NCBI GenBank assembly: GCA_023404095.1
Contig: JAEYDD010000075.1
Span: 186,001 to 250,000 of the forward strand
Length of the DNA: 64,000 bases
Direction of reading: 5' to 3'
Source: Pseudomonadota bacterium
GTDB lineage: Bacteria > Pseudomonadota > Alphaproteobacteria > Rhizobiales > Rhizobiaceae
In this document: positions 57,655 through 64,000 of the stretch, piece after piece
Position numbering within the stretch: the first letter of the stretch is position 1
How the letters are laid out: the number at the start of each line of letters is the position of its first letter
Translations under genes and position numbers: made by a program
The notes under the pieces: model-generated
What the model saw: the letters and a program-made list of their open reading frames with translations, nothing else
What the model was told of the DNA's origin: nothing
The model's database searches: none

Positions 57655-58592
57655 CAGGCGATCACCGTGCCGGCCGGAACCTGTGTGCCGCGCAGGAAAT
57701 CTGCAACCTCGAGCGGCTTGCCGCCGGCCTTCTGCAGCGGGGTGAGCGAGACGGCACCATCCGCGCAAGCGACGACGAGGCCTTCGGAGGGCAGCACCGT
57801 TCCCACCGGCCCGTTGCCTTTGGCGATCCGCGAGCCGAGCACCTTCACGCGCTCGGGCCTGCCGGCAACGTCCAGTTCGAGCCAGGCGCCGGGGAAAGGG
57901 GACAGCGCGCGGATGTGGTTGTGCACATCGGCTGCGGGGCGGGCGAAATCAATTCGCGTCTCGCTCTTGTCGATCTTGGCCGCATAGACAACGCCCTCGT
58001 CGTCCTGCGGCGTCAGTGGCAGCGCGCCAGCTTCCAGGCGTTCCATGGCCTGCGCCATCAGCGTGCCGCCGACCTGCATCAACCTGTCGTGCAATTCGCC
58101 GCCCGTCATCTCAGGCGCAATGGCGACGCGCTGGGTCAGCGCGACGGGACCGGTGTCGAGCCCCTTGTCCATCTTCATCACCATCATGCCGGTTTCCGTG
58201 TCGCCGGCCATGATCGCCCGCTGGACCGGTGCCGCGCCGCGCCAGCGCGGCAGTAGCGAGGCGTGGCCGTTGTAGCAGCCGAGCCGGGTGCCGGACAGGA
58301 TCGCCTCGGGCAAAAGCAGCCCGTAGGCGACCACCACGGCGACATCGGCCTCATGCGCCCGGAAGGCTGCGCGATCTTCCTCGGCCTTGAAGTTCAGTGG
58401 CGTGAAAACGGGGATGCCGAGAGTTTCGGCGCGCTGGTGCACGGGCGATTTCTGCAGCTCCAGCCCGCGTCGTCCCGCAGGCCGCGGCGGCTGCGAATAG
58501 ACAGCAGCGATCGTATGGCCGGCCTCGAAAAGTGCGTTCAGCGTCGCCACGGAAAATTCCGGCGTGCCCATGAAGATGATGCGAAGCGCCAT
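57654..58592 (-). CDS. fmt: Methionyl-tRNA formyltransferase
   Basis: 312 aa. N-terminal [19 protein letters not shown], the formyl-transfer center with [20 protein letters not shown], and VKVLGSRI in the C-terminal domain. It formylates initiator Met-tRNA; the product is deformylated by Def, encoded nearby. Start at 58592 has GGGAG upstream. In many bacteria def and fmt are adjacent; here a toxin-antitoxin pair lies between them. Confidence 0.96.
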   Translation of the reverse strand: MALRIIFMGTPEFSVATLNALFEAGHTIAAVYSQPPRPAGRRGLELQKSPVHQRAETLGIPVFTPLNFKAEEDRAAFRAHEADVAVVVAYGLLLPEAILSGTRLGCYNGHASLLPRWRGAAPVQRAIMAGDTETGMMVMKMDKGLDTGPVALTQRVAIAPEMTGGELHDRLMQVGGTLMAQAMERLEAGALPLTPQDDEGVVYAAKIDKSETRIDFARPAADVHNHIRALSPFPGAWLELDVAGRPERVKVLGSRIAKGNGPVGTVLPSEGLVVACADGAVSLTPLQKAGGKPLEVADFLRGTQVPAGTVIA

Positions 58593-58670
58593 GCCGCCAT
58601 GCTCCCGTCCGGCGCATGATCCTTCGGATCGGAGCGATCGCCGAAGCGGCGCATGCGCGGGTTCAAACTG

Positions 58671-59093
58671 TTATCGTGCCCCTTCAAACGGGTTTACAAG
58701 CTTCAGATCAAGTCCCTCGAAGTCTTTTACGTTGCGCGTCGCCAGCGTCGCGCCGTGATGGAGGCAGGTCGCGGCGATCATGGCGTCTGAAATGGAGATC
58801 GGACGGCCGGCGTTTTCCCGCCGCGCCCGCACCTTGCCCGTCAGGATCGCGGAATCGAGGCACAGGCTGACGATGCGGTCGCTAAACAGAGTTTGCAAAT
58901 CCGTCAACATGCGCAGGTATCGTCCCGAACCTGTTCGTTGTCTGAAGCGCTCGGCGCCGAAGGAGAGTTCCATCATCACGATATCGCAGAGGAAGAGATC
59001 AGCTTCGCTTATTTGCTGCATCCAGAGGGCAAGGTTGGCGTCCGGCTGTTCCTTGACGCTTTCCGAAATCACGTTGGTATCGAGGACGATCAT
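58671..59093 (-). CDS. vapC: PIN-domain ribonuclease toxin, VapC/FitB type
   Basis: 140 aa. Acidic active-site residues are in MIVLDTNVISE (Asp5), VMMELSFGAE and ISDAMIAATCL, as in PIN nucleases that cut RNA, typically initiator or other tRNA in VapC. Start ATG (59093) overlaps the antitoxin stop by 4 bp (ATGA). FitB-like in length. The pair is flanked by fmt and def, so it sits in a housekeeping cluster, and would be kept silent by its antitoxin. Confidence 0.88.
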   Translation of the reverse strand: MIVLDTNVISESVKEQPDANLALWMQQISEADLFLCDIVMMELSFGAERFRQRTGSGRYLRMLTDLQTLFSDRIVSLCLDSAILTGKVRARRENAGRPISISDAMIAATCLHHGATLATRNVKDFEGLDLKLVNPFEGAR

Positions 59094-59374
59094 TCAGGGA
59101 ACTCGACCGGACGCCCGAAGTCCTTCTTCCGGTCAGCTTCGATCTTCCGCATGATCTCGACGAACTCTTCGTCCGGACCGCTTGCCAAGGCGACCTGGCG
59201 AAGGGCCTCCCAGGCAGACTTCGGTCTTGCGCGCGTATCGGACCGCTCATTCTGCAGCCCCTGGCGGAGCAGGTCCTTCGCTTTATCGGACAGGCTCACG
59301 CCAGCGCGCTCTGCGGCCAGCGACAGGTCGCGTTTCATGGAGTCGGGAACGTTTCGTAAAAGCAGGTCGCCCAC
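59090..59374 (-). CDS. vapB: Antitoxin partner of the PIN toxin, VapB/FitA type
   Basis: 94 aa from GTG with GGAGG about 8 nt upstream. Ribbon-helix-helix DNA-binding head LLLRNVPDSMKRDLSLAAER then AGVSLSDKAKDLLRQGL, FitA-like, then a flexible C-terminal tail that would block the PIN active site. Overlaps vapC by 4 bp, the normal antitoxin-first order. Promoter and a 15-bp palindrome lie directly upstream. Confidence 0.87.
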   Translation of the reverse strand: MGDLLLRNVPDSMKRDLSLAAERAGVSLSDKAKDLLRQGLQNERSDTRARPKSAWEALRQVALASGPDEEFVEIMRKIEADRKKDFGRPVEFPE

Positions 59375-59391
59375 AAGCTTCGCCTCCGCTC

Positions 59392-59406
59392 GATATCACT
59401 GATATC
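59392..59406. promoter_or_regulatory. Palindromic operator of the vapBC pair
   Basis: GATATCA-C-TGATATC is a perfect inverted repeat of two 7-bp arms around one base. It overlaps the -10 box at 59404-59409 and lies 18 bp before the vapB start, the usual place for ribbon-helix-helix antitoxin binding and autorepression. Confidence 0.78.
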
Positions 59407-59432
59407 ATAGCCGCCGGGCGCGGGTTTTTCAA
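59404..59432 (-). promoter_or_regulatory. Promoter of vapBC
   Basis: On the minus strand TTGAAA (59432-59427) and TATGAT (59409-59404) with 17-bp spacing. The TATGAT box is near perfect and overlaps the palindrome. So the pair has its own promoter, just inside the end of def. Confidence 0.72.
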
Positions 59433-59440
59433 TGTAACCG

Positions 59441-59965
59441 TCAGATTGCCTTGGCGCCGCGGGTCTTTGCGGCCTTGGTGAACTTGCGGATCACCATGTC
59501 GCGCTTGAGTTTGGAGATATGGTCGATGAAGAGCACGCCGTTGAGGTGGTCGATTTCATGCTGCAGGCAGGTCGCCAGCAATCCGTCGGCCTCGATCGTC
59601 TGCGCCTTGCCGTCGCGATCGAGATAACGCACGGTGATCGCGGCCGGGCGCTCCACTTCGGCGTAGTAGTCGGGGATGGACAGGCAGCCTTCCTCGTAGA
59701 CGGAACGGGCATCGCTCGAGGCGACGATCTCCGGGTTGATGAAGACGAGCGGCGTCTTCTCCTCGCCGTCCTTCGATACGTCCAGCACGAGCATGCGGCG
59801 CGGCACGCCGATCTGGATCGCCGCCAAGCCGATGCCGGGCGCGTCGTACATCGTCTCCAGCATGTCCTCTGCCAGACGGCGCGTCTCGTCGTTGATGGCC
59901 TCCAGGGAGGTGGAGACCTGTCGCAGGATGGGATCGGGAAGAATAATCAGCGGTTTGATCGTCAT
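59441..59965 (-). CDS. def: Peptide deformylase
   Basis: 174 aa. Three metal and substrate motifs: [24 protein letters not shown] and [12 protein letters not shown]. It removes the formyl group from new proteins. ATG at 59965 gives the standard head ([14 protein letters not shown]). Divergent from rmuC. fmt is downstream after the inserted vapBC. Confidence 0.96.
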   Translation of the reverse strand: MTIKPLIILPDPILRQVSTSLEAINDETRRLAEDMLETMYDAPGIGLAAIQIGVPRRMLVLDVSKDGEEKTPLVFINPEIVASSDARSVYEEGCLSIPDYYAEVERPAAITVRYLDRDGKAQTIEADGLLATCLQHEIDHLNGVLFIDHISKLKRDMVIRKFTKAAKTRGAKAI

Positions 59966-60068
59966 GTGCTTCACTTAGCGGTTTGTCGGGCGCCTTTCAA
60001 TTGTCTTGGAAGGCATCGCTTTCCAACCGGCGGACCCGGCAGTTTGTTCACGTTATGATCTATCTTCG

Positions 60069-60094
60069 GGCGCAAATGCTGTTATGTTTGCGCC
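60069..60094. promoter_or_regulatory. Inverted repeat abutting the rmuC start codon
   Basis: GGCGCAAA (60069-60076) and TTTGCGCC (60087-60094) form a perfect 8-bp inverted repeat with a 10-bp spacer that ends directly at the ATG. No ribosome binding site is seen, so folding of the message here could limit initiation, or the repeat could bind a protein. Confidence 0.45.
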
Positions 60095-61309
60095 ATGACA
60101 CCGCAATTCTCTTTCAAGGAAGCCCTGATTCGGCTGGTGGACGCCCTGTCGCGGGATCCGGCCCTGCAGCTTCTATGCCTCCTGGCGGCGGCCGTGCTGC
60201 TCGGCATCTCCTATGTCGCCCGCCGTTCTGCCCGCATCCGGCAGCAGGCATCGGCCGTCGCCGAAGCACGGCTTACGGAGCTGCTGCGGGCGCAAAACGA
60301 GATGCAGGGCCGTGTGGCGGCGATGGCCGAGGTGTTCGGCGCGCGGCAGGCGGAGACCAACCAGTCGATCAATCAGCGGCTCGACGGACTGACGCAGCGG
60401 CTCGGCCAGTCGATCAGCGAGCAGACGCGCGCGACCCATGAGAACCTCCGCCGGCTGCAGGAGCGGCTGGCGGTGATCGACACCGCGCAGACGAACATTC
60501 AGTCGCTGGCAAAAGACGTCGTCAGCCTGCAGGCCATCCTCTCCAACAAGCAGACGCGTGGCGCATTCGGGCAGGCGCGCATGGAGGCGATCGTCGCGGA
60601 CGGTCTTCCGATCGGCGCCTACGAGTTCCAGCCGCAACTGGCAAGCGGTGTCCGCCCGGACTGCGTCATTCGCATGCCCAACGGCCAGCCACCGCTGGTG
60701 ATCGACGCCAAGTTTCCGCTGGAGGCATGGAACGCCATGGGCGCGGCCAAGAGTGCGGAGGCGTCGAAGAGCGCCGCCCAGCAGTTTCGCCGCGACATGG
60801 AGGTCCATGTGCGCGACATCGCCGAGAAATATCTTGTCGCTGGCGAGACCCAGGACACCGCCTTCCTCTTCGTGCCCTCGGAATCGATCTTTGCGGCGAT
60901 CCATGAAAACTTCGAGGCCATCGTGCAGAAGGCCCATCGTTCCCGCATCGTCATAGTCTCGCCCTCGCTCCTTTTGCTGTCGATCCAGGTGCTCCAGGCC
61001 TTGCTGAAGGACCAGCGCATGCGCGAGCAGGCGCACGTCATCCAGGGCGAGGTGGTGCGGCTGATGGAGGATCTCGGACGTCTCGATGACCGGGTTCGCA
61101 AGCTGCACGGCCACTTCACCTCGGCGCAGAAGGATGTTGACCAGATTCTCACCTCGACGGAGAAGCTTGCTCGCAGGGGCGCACGCATCGGCGAGATGGA
61201 GTTCGAAACCGCAGCCGCGGCCACAGCGGCTCCGCCGCCGCAACCCGCCGAGCGTGCGGTCGAGAGCCGCACCGGCCAATTGAAGCTCAGAGTGGTTGAC
61301 GAGGACTGA
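60095..61309 (+). CDS. rmuC: DNA recombination protein RmuC
   Basis: 404 aa. A membrane helix at about 25-42 (LQLLCLLAAAVLLGISYVA), a coiled coil to 150, then the RmuC nuclease-like domain with RGAFGQARMEAI, VIDAKFPLEAW and FVPSESIFAAIHENFE. In E. coli it limits DNA inversions. The ATG at 60095 has no clear ribosome site because of the inverted repeat just before it. Divergent from def. The Ala/Pro-rich tail near residue 375-390 is loose. Confidence 0.93.
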   Translation: MTPQFSFKEALIRLVDALSRDPALQLLCLLAAAVLLGISYVARRSARIRQQASAVAEARLTELLRAQNEMQGRVAAMAEVFGARQAETNQSINQRLDGLTQRLGQSISEQTRATHENLRRLQERLAVIDTAQTNIQSLAKDVVSLQAILSNKQTRGAFGQARMEAIVADGLPIGAYEFQPQLASGVRPDCVIRMPNGQPPLVIDAKFPLEAWNAMGAAKSAEASKSAAQQFRRDMEVHVRDIAEKYLVAGETQDTAFLFVPSESIFAAIHENFEAIVQKAHRSRIVIVSPSLLLLSIQVLQALLKDQRMREQAHVIQGEVVRLMEDLGRLDDRVRKLHGHFTSAQKDVDQILTSTEKLARRGARIGEMEFETAAAATAAPPPQPAERAVESRTGQLKLRVVDED

Positions 61310-61358
61310 GCGTCTCGGGCAGTGTCGGCCGAAGAAAACCCGCTGAGGAACGCACCCC

Positions 61359-62267
61359 ATGATCACCGTGTTCGGATCCATCAACATGGATCTCATCGCC
61401 ACGACCGAGCGACTGCCGAAGCCGGGGGAAACCGTGCGCGGGCACACGTTCACGACCGCCGCCGGCGGCAAGGGTGCCAATCAGGCCCTGGCAGCCCGGC
61501 GTGCGGGCGCGACCGTACGGATGGCGGGTGCCGTAGGCGGCGACGCTTTCGCAGCCGAATCGCTGGTGCTCCTGACGCAGGCCGCAGTGAACCTCGACCT
61601 CGTGAAGGTCGCAGACGAGCCAACGGGCACGGCCCATATCCTTGTCAGCGACGACGGTGAGAACGTTATCGTCGTCGTGGCCGGCGCAAACGGCGACGTC
61701 ACGGCTGCGGATGCCAAGGCGGCGGTCTCGCAGATGTCGGCCGGCGACGTGCTGATGCTGCAGCTGGAGGTGCCGCCGGAGGCGGTGGAGGCGGCGCTCG
61801 ACGCGGCAAAGGCGCGGCGGGTCACGTCGGTCATCAACCTCGCGCCGTTGACGTCGGATGCCCAAAGGCTGGGCGCCAAGGCAGATATCGTCGTCACCAA
61901 CGAAACCGAGTTCGAGCTTTTCGCCGGCAAGCAGAACCTGTCCGACGCCGCACGCGAAGCCGAAATGCGCGCGATCCATGAGCGCACGGGCCAGACGCTG
62001 ATCGTCACGCTTGGCGCAGACGGGGTTATCGCCATCCGCAAGGGCAACGTTTTCCGTACGCCCGGCCTGAAGATCGAGCCGGTGGACACGGTCGGTGCCG
62101 GCGACAGTTTCTGTGGCTATCTTACTGCCTCGCTCGATGCCGGTCTGCCCTTTGCCGATTGCCTGCGCCGCGCGGCCGTCGCCGGCTCACTGGCGTGCCT
62201 CAAGCGCGGCGCCCAGCCGTCGATACCGGATGCTGCTGCGGTCGACGCCTCGGTGTCGGAAAGCTAA
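61359..62267 (+). CDS. rbsK: Ribokinase
   Basis: 302 aa, PfkB family. N-terminal ITVFGSINMDLIATTERLP; the ribose-binding di-glycine AAGGKGANQALAARRAG; the C-terminal catalytic base in DTVGAGDSFCGY (Asp249) and an anion hole of GxGD. It phosphorylates D-ribose at O5. Close relatives prefer other pentoses or nucleosides, but the head and GGKGANQA motif favour ribose. Separate from any ribose transporter here. 49 bp after rmuC, same strand. Confidence 0.93.
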   Translation: MITVFGSINMDLIATTERLPKPGETVRGHTFTTAAGGKGANQALAARRAGATVRMAGAVGGDAFAAESLVLLTQAAVNLDLVKVADEPTGTAHILVSDDGENVIVVVAGANGDVTAADAKAAVSQMSAGDVLMLQLEVPPEAVEAALDAAKARRVTSVINLAPLTSDAQRLGAKADIVVTNETEFELFAGKQNLSDAAREAEMRAIHERTGQTLIVTLGADGVIAIRKGNVFRTPGLKIEPVDTVGAGDSFCGYLTASLDAGLPFADCLRRAAVAGSLACLKRGAQPSIPDAAAVDASVSES

Positions 62268-62351
62268 CCTTGTTGATATGCGGGGAGACCCTTTCTTGAC
62301 ACGCTGGTGCTGCTGCCTACTTTTTGTTGCACTGCGGCAAGGAGAGACGTG

Positions 62352-63011
62352 ATGAGCGAAGACGAGGCCCCGGAGACGAAACTTACCCAGACGAAGCGCC
62401 GCTGGGCCGAGCAGGGCCGCTTTCTGACCGGCGGGATAGGCCGGCAGGGCACGGATCGCCTGCCGCCGGGCCAGCACCTCGTCAGGAACTGGCCCGTTCT
62501 CGATCTCGGTCAGCAGCCCGTCGTAAGAACCGAAAGCTGGCGGCTGGATATCGCAGGCGAAGTGGATAGCCCGGCTTCGCTCGACTGGCGCGCCTTCCAG
62601 GCGCTCCCGCAGACCAGCAATCAGTCCGACATCCACTGCGTGACGACATGGTCACGCTACGACAATAGCTGGCAGGGCGTCTCCACGCATGACCTGCTCG
62701 ATCTCGTCATGCCGAAACTGTCCGCCAGCCATGTCATGCTGTCGAGCTATGATGGCTACACCACAAACCTTCCGCTTGCCGATTTCGCCGTCGAGGACGC
62801 GCTGCTCGCCACCCATTGGGAGGGCGAGCCCCTGTCTGTTGAGCACGGCGGCCCTGTCCGCCTCGTGGTGCCGCATCTCTATTTCTGGAAAAGCGCCAAG
62901 TGGGTGAACCGCATCGAGTTCCTGACAGGCGACCGGGCGGGTTTCTGGGAGCGCAACGGCTATCACATGCGAGGCGATCCGTGGACCGAGGAGCGCTATT
63001 CAGAAGACTGA
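62352..63011 (+). CDS. Sulfite-oxidase-like molybdopterin oxidoreductase
   Basis: 219 aa. A single oxidoreductase molybdopterin-binding domain; the metal-ligand cysteine is Cys96 in DIHCVTTWSRYDN, and PLSVEHGGPVRLVVPHLY is the cofactor pocket. No Tat signal peptide is present, so it is probably cytosolic, unlike the exported MsrP (YedY). Substrate unknown. ATG at 62352 follows AGGAGA with good spacing. Confidence 0.9.
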   Translation: MSEDEAPETKLTQTKRRWAEQGRFLTGGIGRQGTDRLPPGQHLVRNWPVLDLGQQPVVRTESWRLDIAGEVDSPASLDWRAFQALPQTSNQSDIHCVTTWSRYDNSWQGVSTHDLLDLVMPKLSASHVMLSSYDGYTTNLPLADFAVEDALLATHWEGEPLSVEHGGPVRLVVPHLYFWKSAKWVNRIEFLTGDRAGFWERNGYHMRGDPWTEERYSED

Positions 63012-63023
63012 TCGGGAAGGTCC

Positions 63024-63039
63024 TAGCTCGTAGGAGCTA
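63024..63039 (+). terminator. Weak stem-loop after the molybdopterin enzyme
   Basis: TAGCTC and GAGCTA form a 6-bp stem with loop GTAG, 13 bp after the stop codon, followed by TTCTCCCTGTT. A marginal terminator. Confidence 0.4.
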
Positions 63040-63112
63040 TTCTCCCTGTTGTCGACAGGTTCACGAGGGATCAGTATATTAGCGCCTTCTTTTAAAATGG
63101 AGGGCGCCCGCG

Positions 63113-64000
63113 ATGGCGACGTACACCGTCTATTTTCCCGGTGGAAAGTATCCCCAGGACTACAGCCCTGCCATTCCCGGTTTCGATTACAATCCGATGT
63201 TCGGTGAACTGGTTGATCTATCCTCGGCGACAGTGCTTGGCAGTTCGTCGACGCGCTACACTCTCCAACTCGATGACGGGCTCAAGCTGCGCTTCAGCGG
63301 TTCCGGCTTTGCCTTCGATGGCGGCGGAGACGCGACCGGCGGGACGGTGACGAAGGTCGAGCTGCTGCAGGCGAACGGCACGACGCTGGTATCGACCCTA
63401 ACGGGCCTCAGCCTGTCGCTGGAAGCCCTGCAGGATGCATCAACGGTTTTCGATCCGTGGAGCCTCCAGGCCTGGATACTCAATCGCAGCGATACCCTGA
63501 ACGGGTCGTCAGGAAACGACGATCTCGAAGGTTTCGCCGGCAATGATACGATCAACGCCAAGGGCGGCGATGACTTCGTCATCGGCGGCGAGGGCAGGGA
63601 CCGCTACGACGGTGGCACCGGCTGGGACAATCTCAGCTTCCAGGACGCACGCTTCAATCCCAATGCGCTTGGCGGCGTCGTGCTGGACGCGGCATCCGGC
63701 ACGGTGATGGATCCCTATGGCAACACCGAGCAGTTCCAGAATTTCGAGACGTTCCGCGGCACCCAGTTCCGCGACGTCCTGAAGGGGTCTGGCAGGGACG
63801 AAGATTTCCAGGGCGTCGGTGGGCGTGACGTCATCGACGGTCGTGGGGGCTTCGACACCGTCAGCTATCACCGCGACCAGAGCAATGGTGGCCGCGCTGT
63901 CGGCGTGACGGTGGACCTCAAGGCCGGAACGGCGATCGACGGCTTCGGCAAGACGGACACCCTGAGCCGCATCGAAGGCGTGCGCGGCACCGGCTACGCC
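63113..64000 (+). CDS. RTX-type calcium-binding repeat protein (3' end outside the window)
   Basis: The first 296 codons are visible and no stop occurs before the window ends. ATG at 63113 has GGAGG 9 nt upstream. The head reads MATYTVYFPGGKYPQDYSPA, without a signal peptide. RTX-like repeats start at about residue 131: LNGSSGNDDLEGFAGNDTI and GGDDFVIGGEGRDRYDGGTG; further ones appear later (VGGRDVIDGRGGFDTV, LKGSGRDEDFQGVG). Probably secreted through a type I system, folding with calcium outside the cell. A second RTX protein in the window (32960-35413) differs in its beta-helix head. Function is unknown. Confidence 0.82.
   Translation, partial: MATYTVYFPGGKYPQDYSPAIPGFDYNPMFGELVDLSSATVLGSSSTRYTLQLDDGLKLRFSGSGFAFDGGGDATGGTVTKVELLQANGTTLVSTLTGLSLSLEALQDASTVFDPWSLQAWILNRSDTLNGSSGNDDLEGFAGNDTINAKGGDDFVIGGEGRDRYDGGTGWDNLSFQDARFNPNALGGVVLDAASGTVMDPYGNTEQFQNFETFRGTQFRDVLKGSGRDEDFQGVGGRDVIDGRGGFDTVSYHRDQSNGGRAVGVTVDLKAGTAIDGFGKTDTLSRIEGVRGTGYA

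Overview
The window is one contiguous, gene-dense, high-GC bacterial chromosome segment. Gene content points to an alphaproteobacterium of the Rhizobiaceae (Sinorhizobium/Ensifer, Rhizobium, Agrobacterium or Shinella type). Indicators are an AroA nearly identical in sequence to Agrobacterium CP4 EPSPS, a BA14K-like protein, a FYDLN-acid protein, an scpA-pccA-pccB-pccR propionate block, a RIME-like intergenic repeat, and the aroA-cmk-rpsA and rpmH-rnpA-yidC-yihA clusters. No prophage, insertion sequence, CRISPR array or rRNA operon was seen. This assignment rests on remembered family knowledge, not on a database search.

Layout. 0-8.3 kb: propionyl-CoA assimilation (partial thioesterase, scpA, pccA, a conserved small gene, pccB) with the divergent ScfR-type regulator pccR. 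A perfect 16-bp palindrome lies between pccB and pccR. 8.4-22.3 kb: mixed housekeeping and unknown genes. These include an alpha/beta-hydrolase-like orphan, tRNA-Leu(CAG), a phosphohexomutase, BA14K, SelT-like, DoxX, a single-domain response regulator, Crp/Fnr, pyrC, a P-loop kinase, a class I amidotransferase and RNase D. Two large proteins of unknown function (413 and 575 aa) follow. 22.3-27.2 kb: rpsA, cmk, aroA, the FYDLN-acid gene and tRNA-Ala(GGC).

27.4-37.3 kb lies between tRNA-Ala and tRNA-Arg(ACG) and looks like a variable region. It holds a phytanoyl-CoA-dioxygenase-like enzyme, a GT8 glycosyltransferase, a 1045-aa two-module glycosyltransferase, an 817-aa beta-helix/RTX protein, a MarR regulator with a striking promoter/operator, a DUF1398 protein and what looks like decayed coding sequence. 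37.5-41.2 kb: an orphan histidine kinase and a chemoreceptor with a C-terminal WEEF tail. 41.5-49.8 kb: rpmH-rnpA-yidC, an EamA transporter, yihA, then an inserted block before argB. That block is DUF1269, a fasciclin protein, an RskA-like anti-sigma factor and an ECF sigma factor.

49.8-64 kb: a PEP-mutase-family enzyme, an EamA exporter, a HAD nucleotidase, a LOG-family protein, lysine biosynthesis (dapD, dapE), truA-fmt, a vapBC-type toxin-antitoxin pair sitting between fmt and def, then rmuC, ribokinase, a molybdopterin oxidoreductase and the start of a second RTX-type protein that runs off the end.

The most interesting points are the sigma/RskA-like/fasciclin arrangement, which resembles the mycobacterial SigK-RskA-MPT70/83 circuit; the tRNA-bounded surface-glycan/RTX region; the Gly100 state of a CP4-like AroA; the MarR operator; and the vapBC insertion inside the def-fmt cluster.
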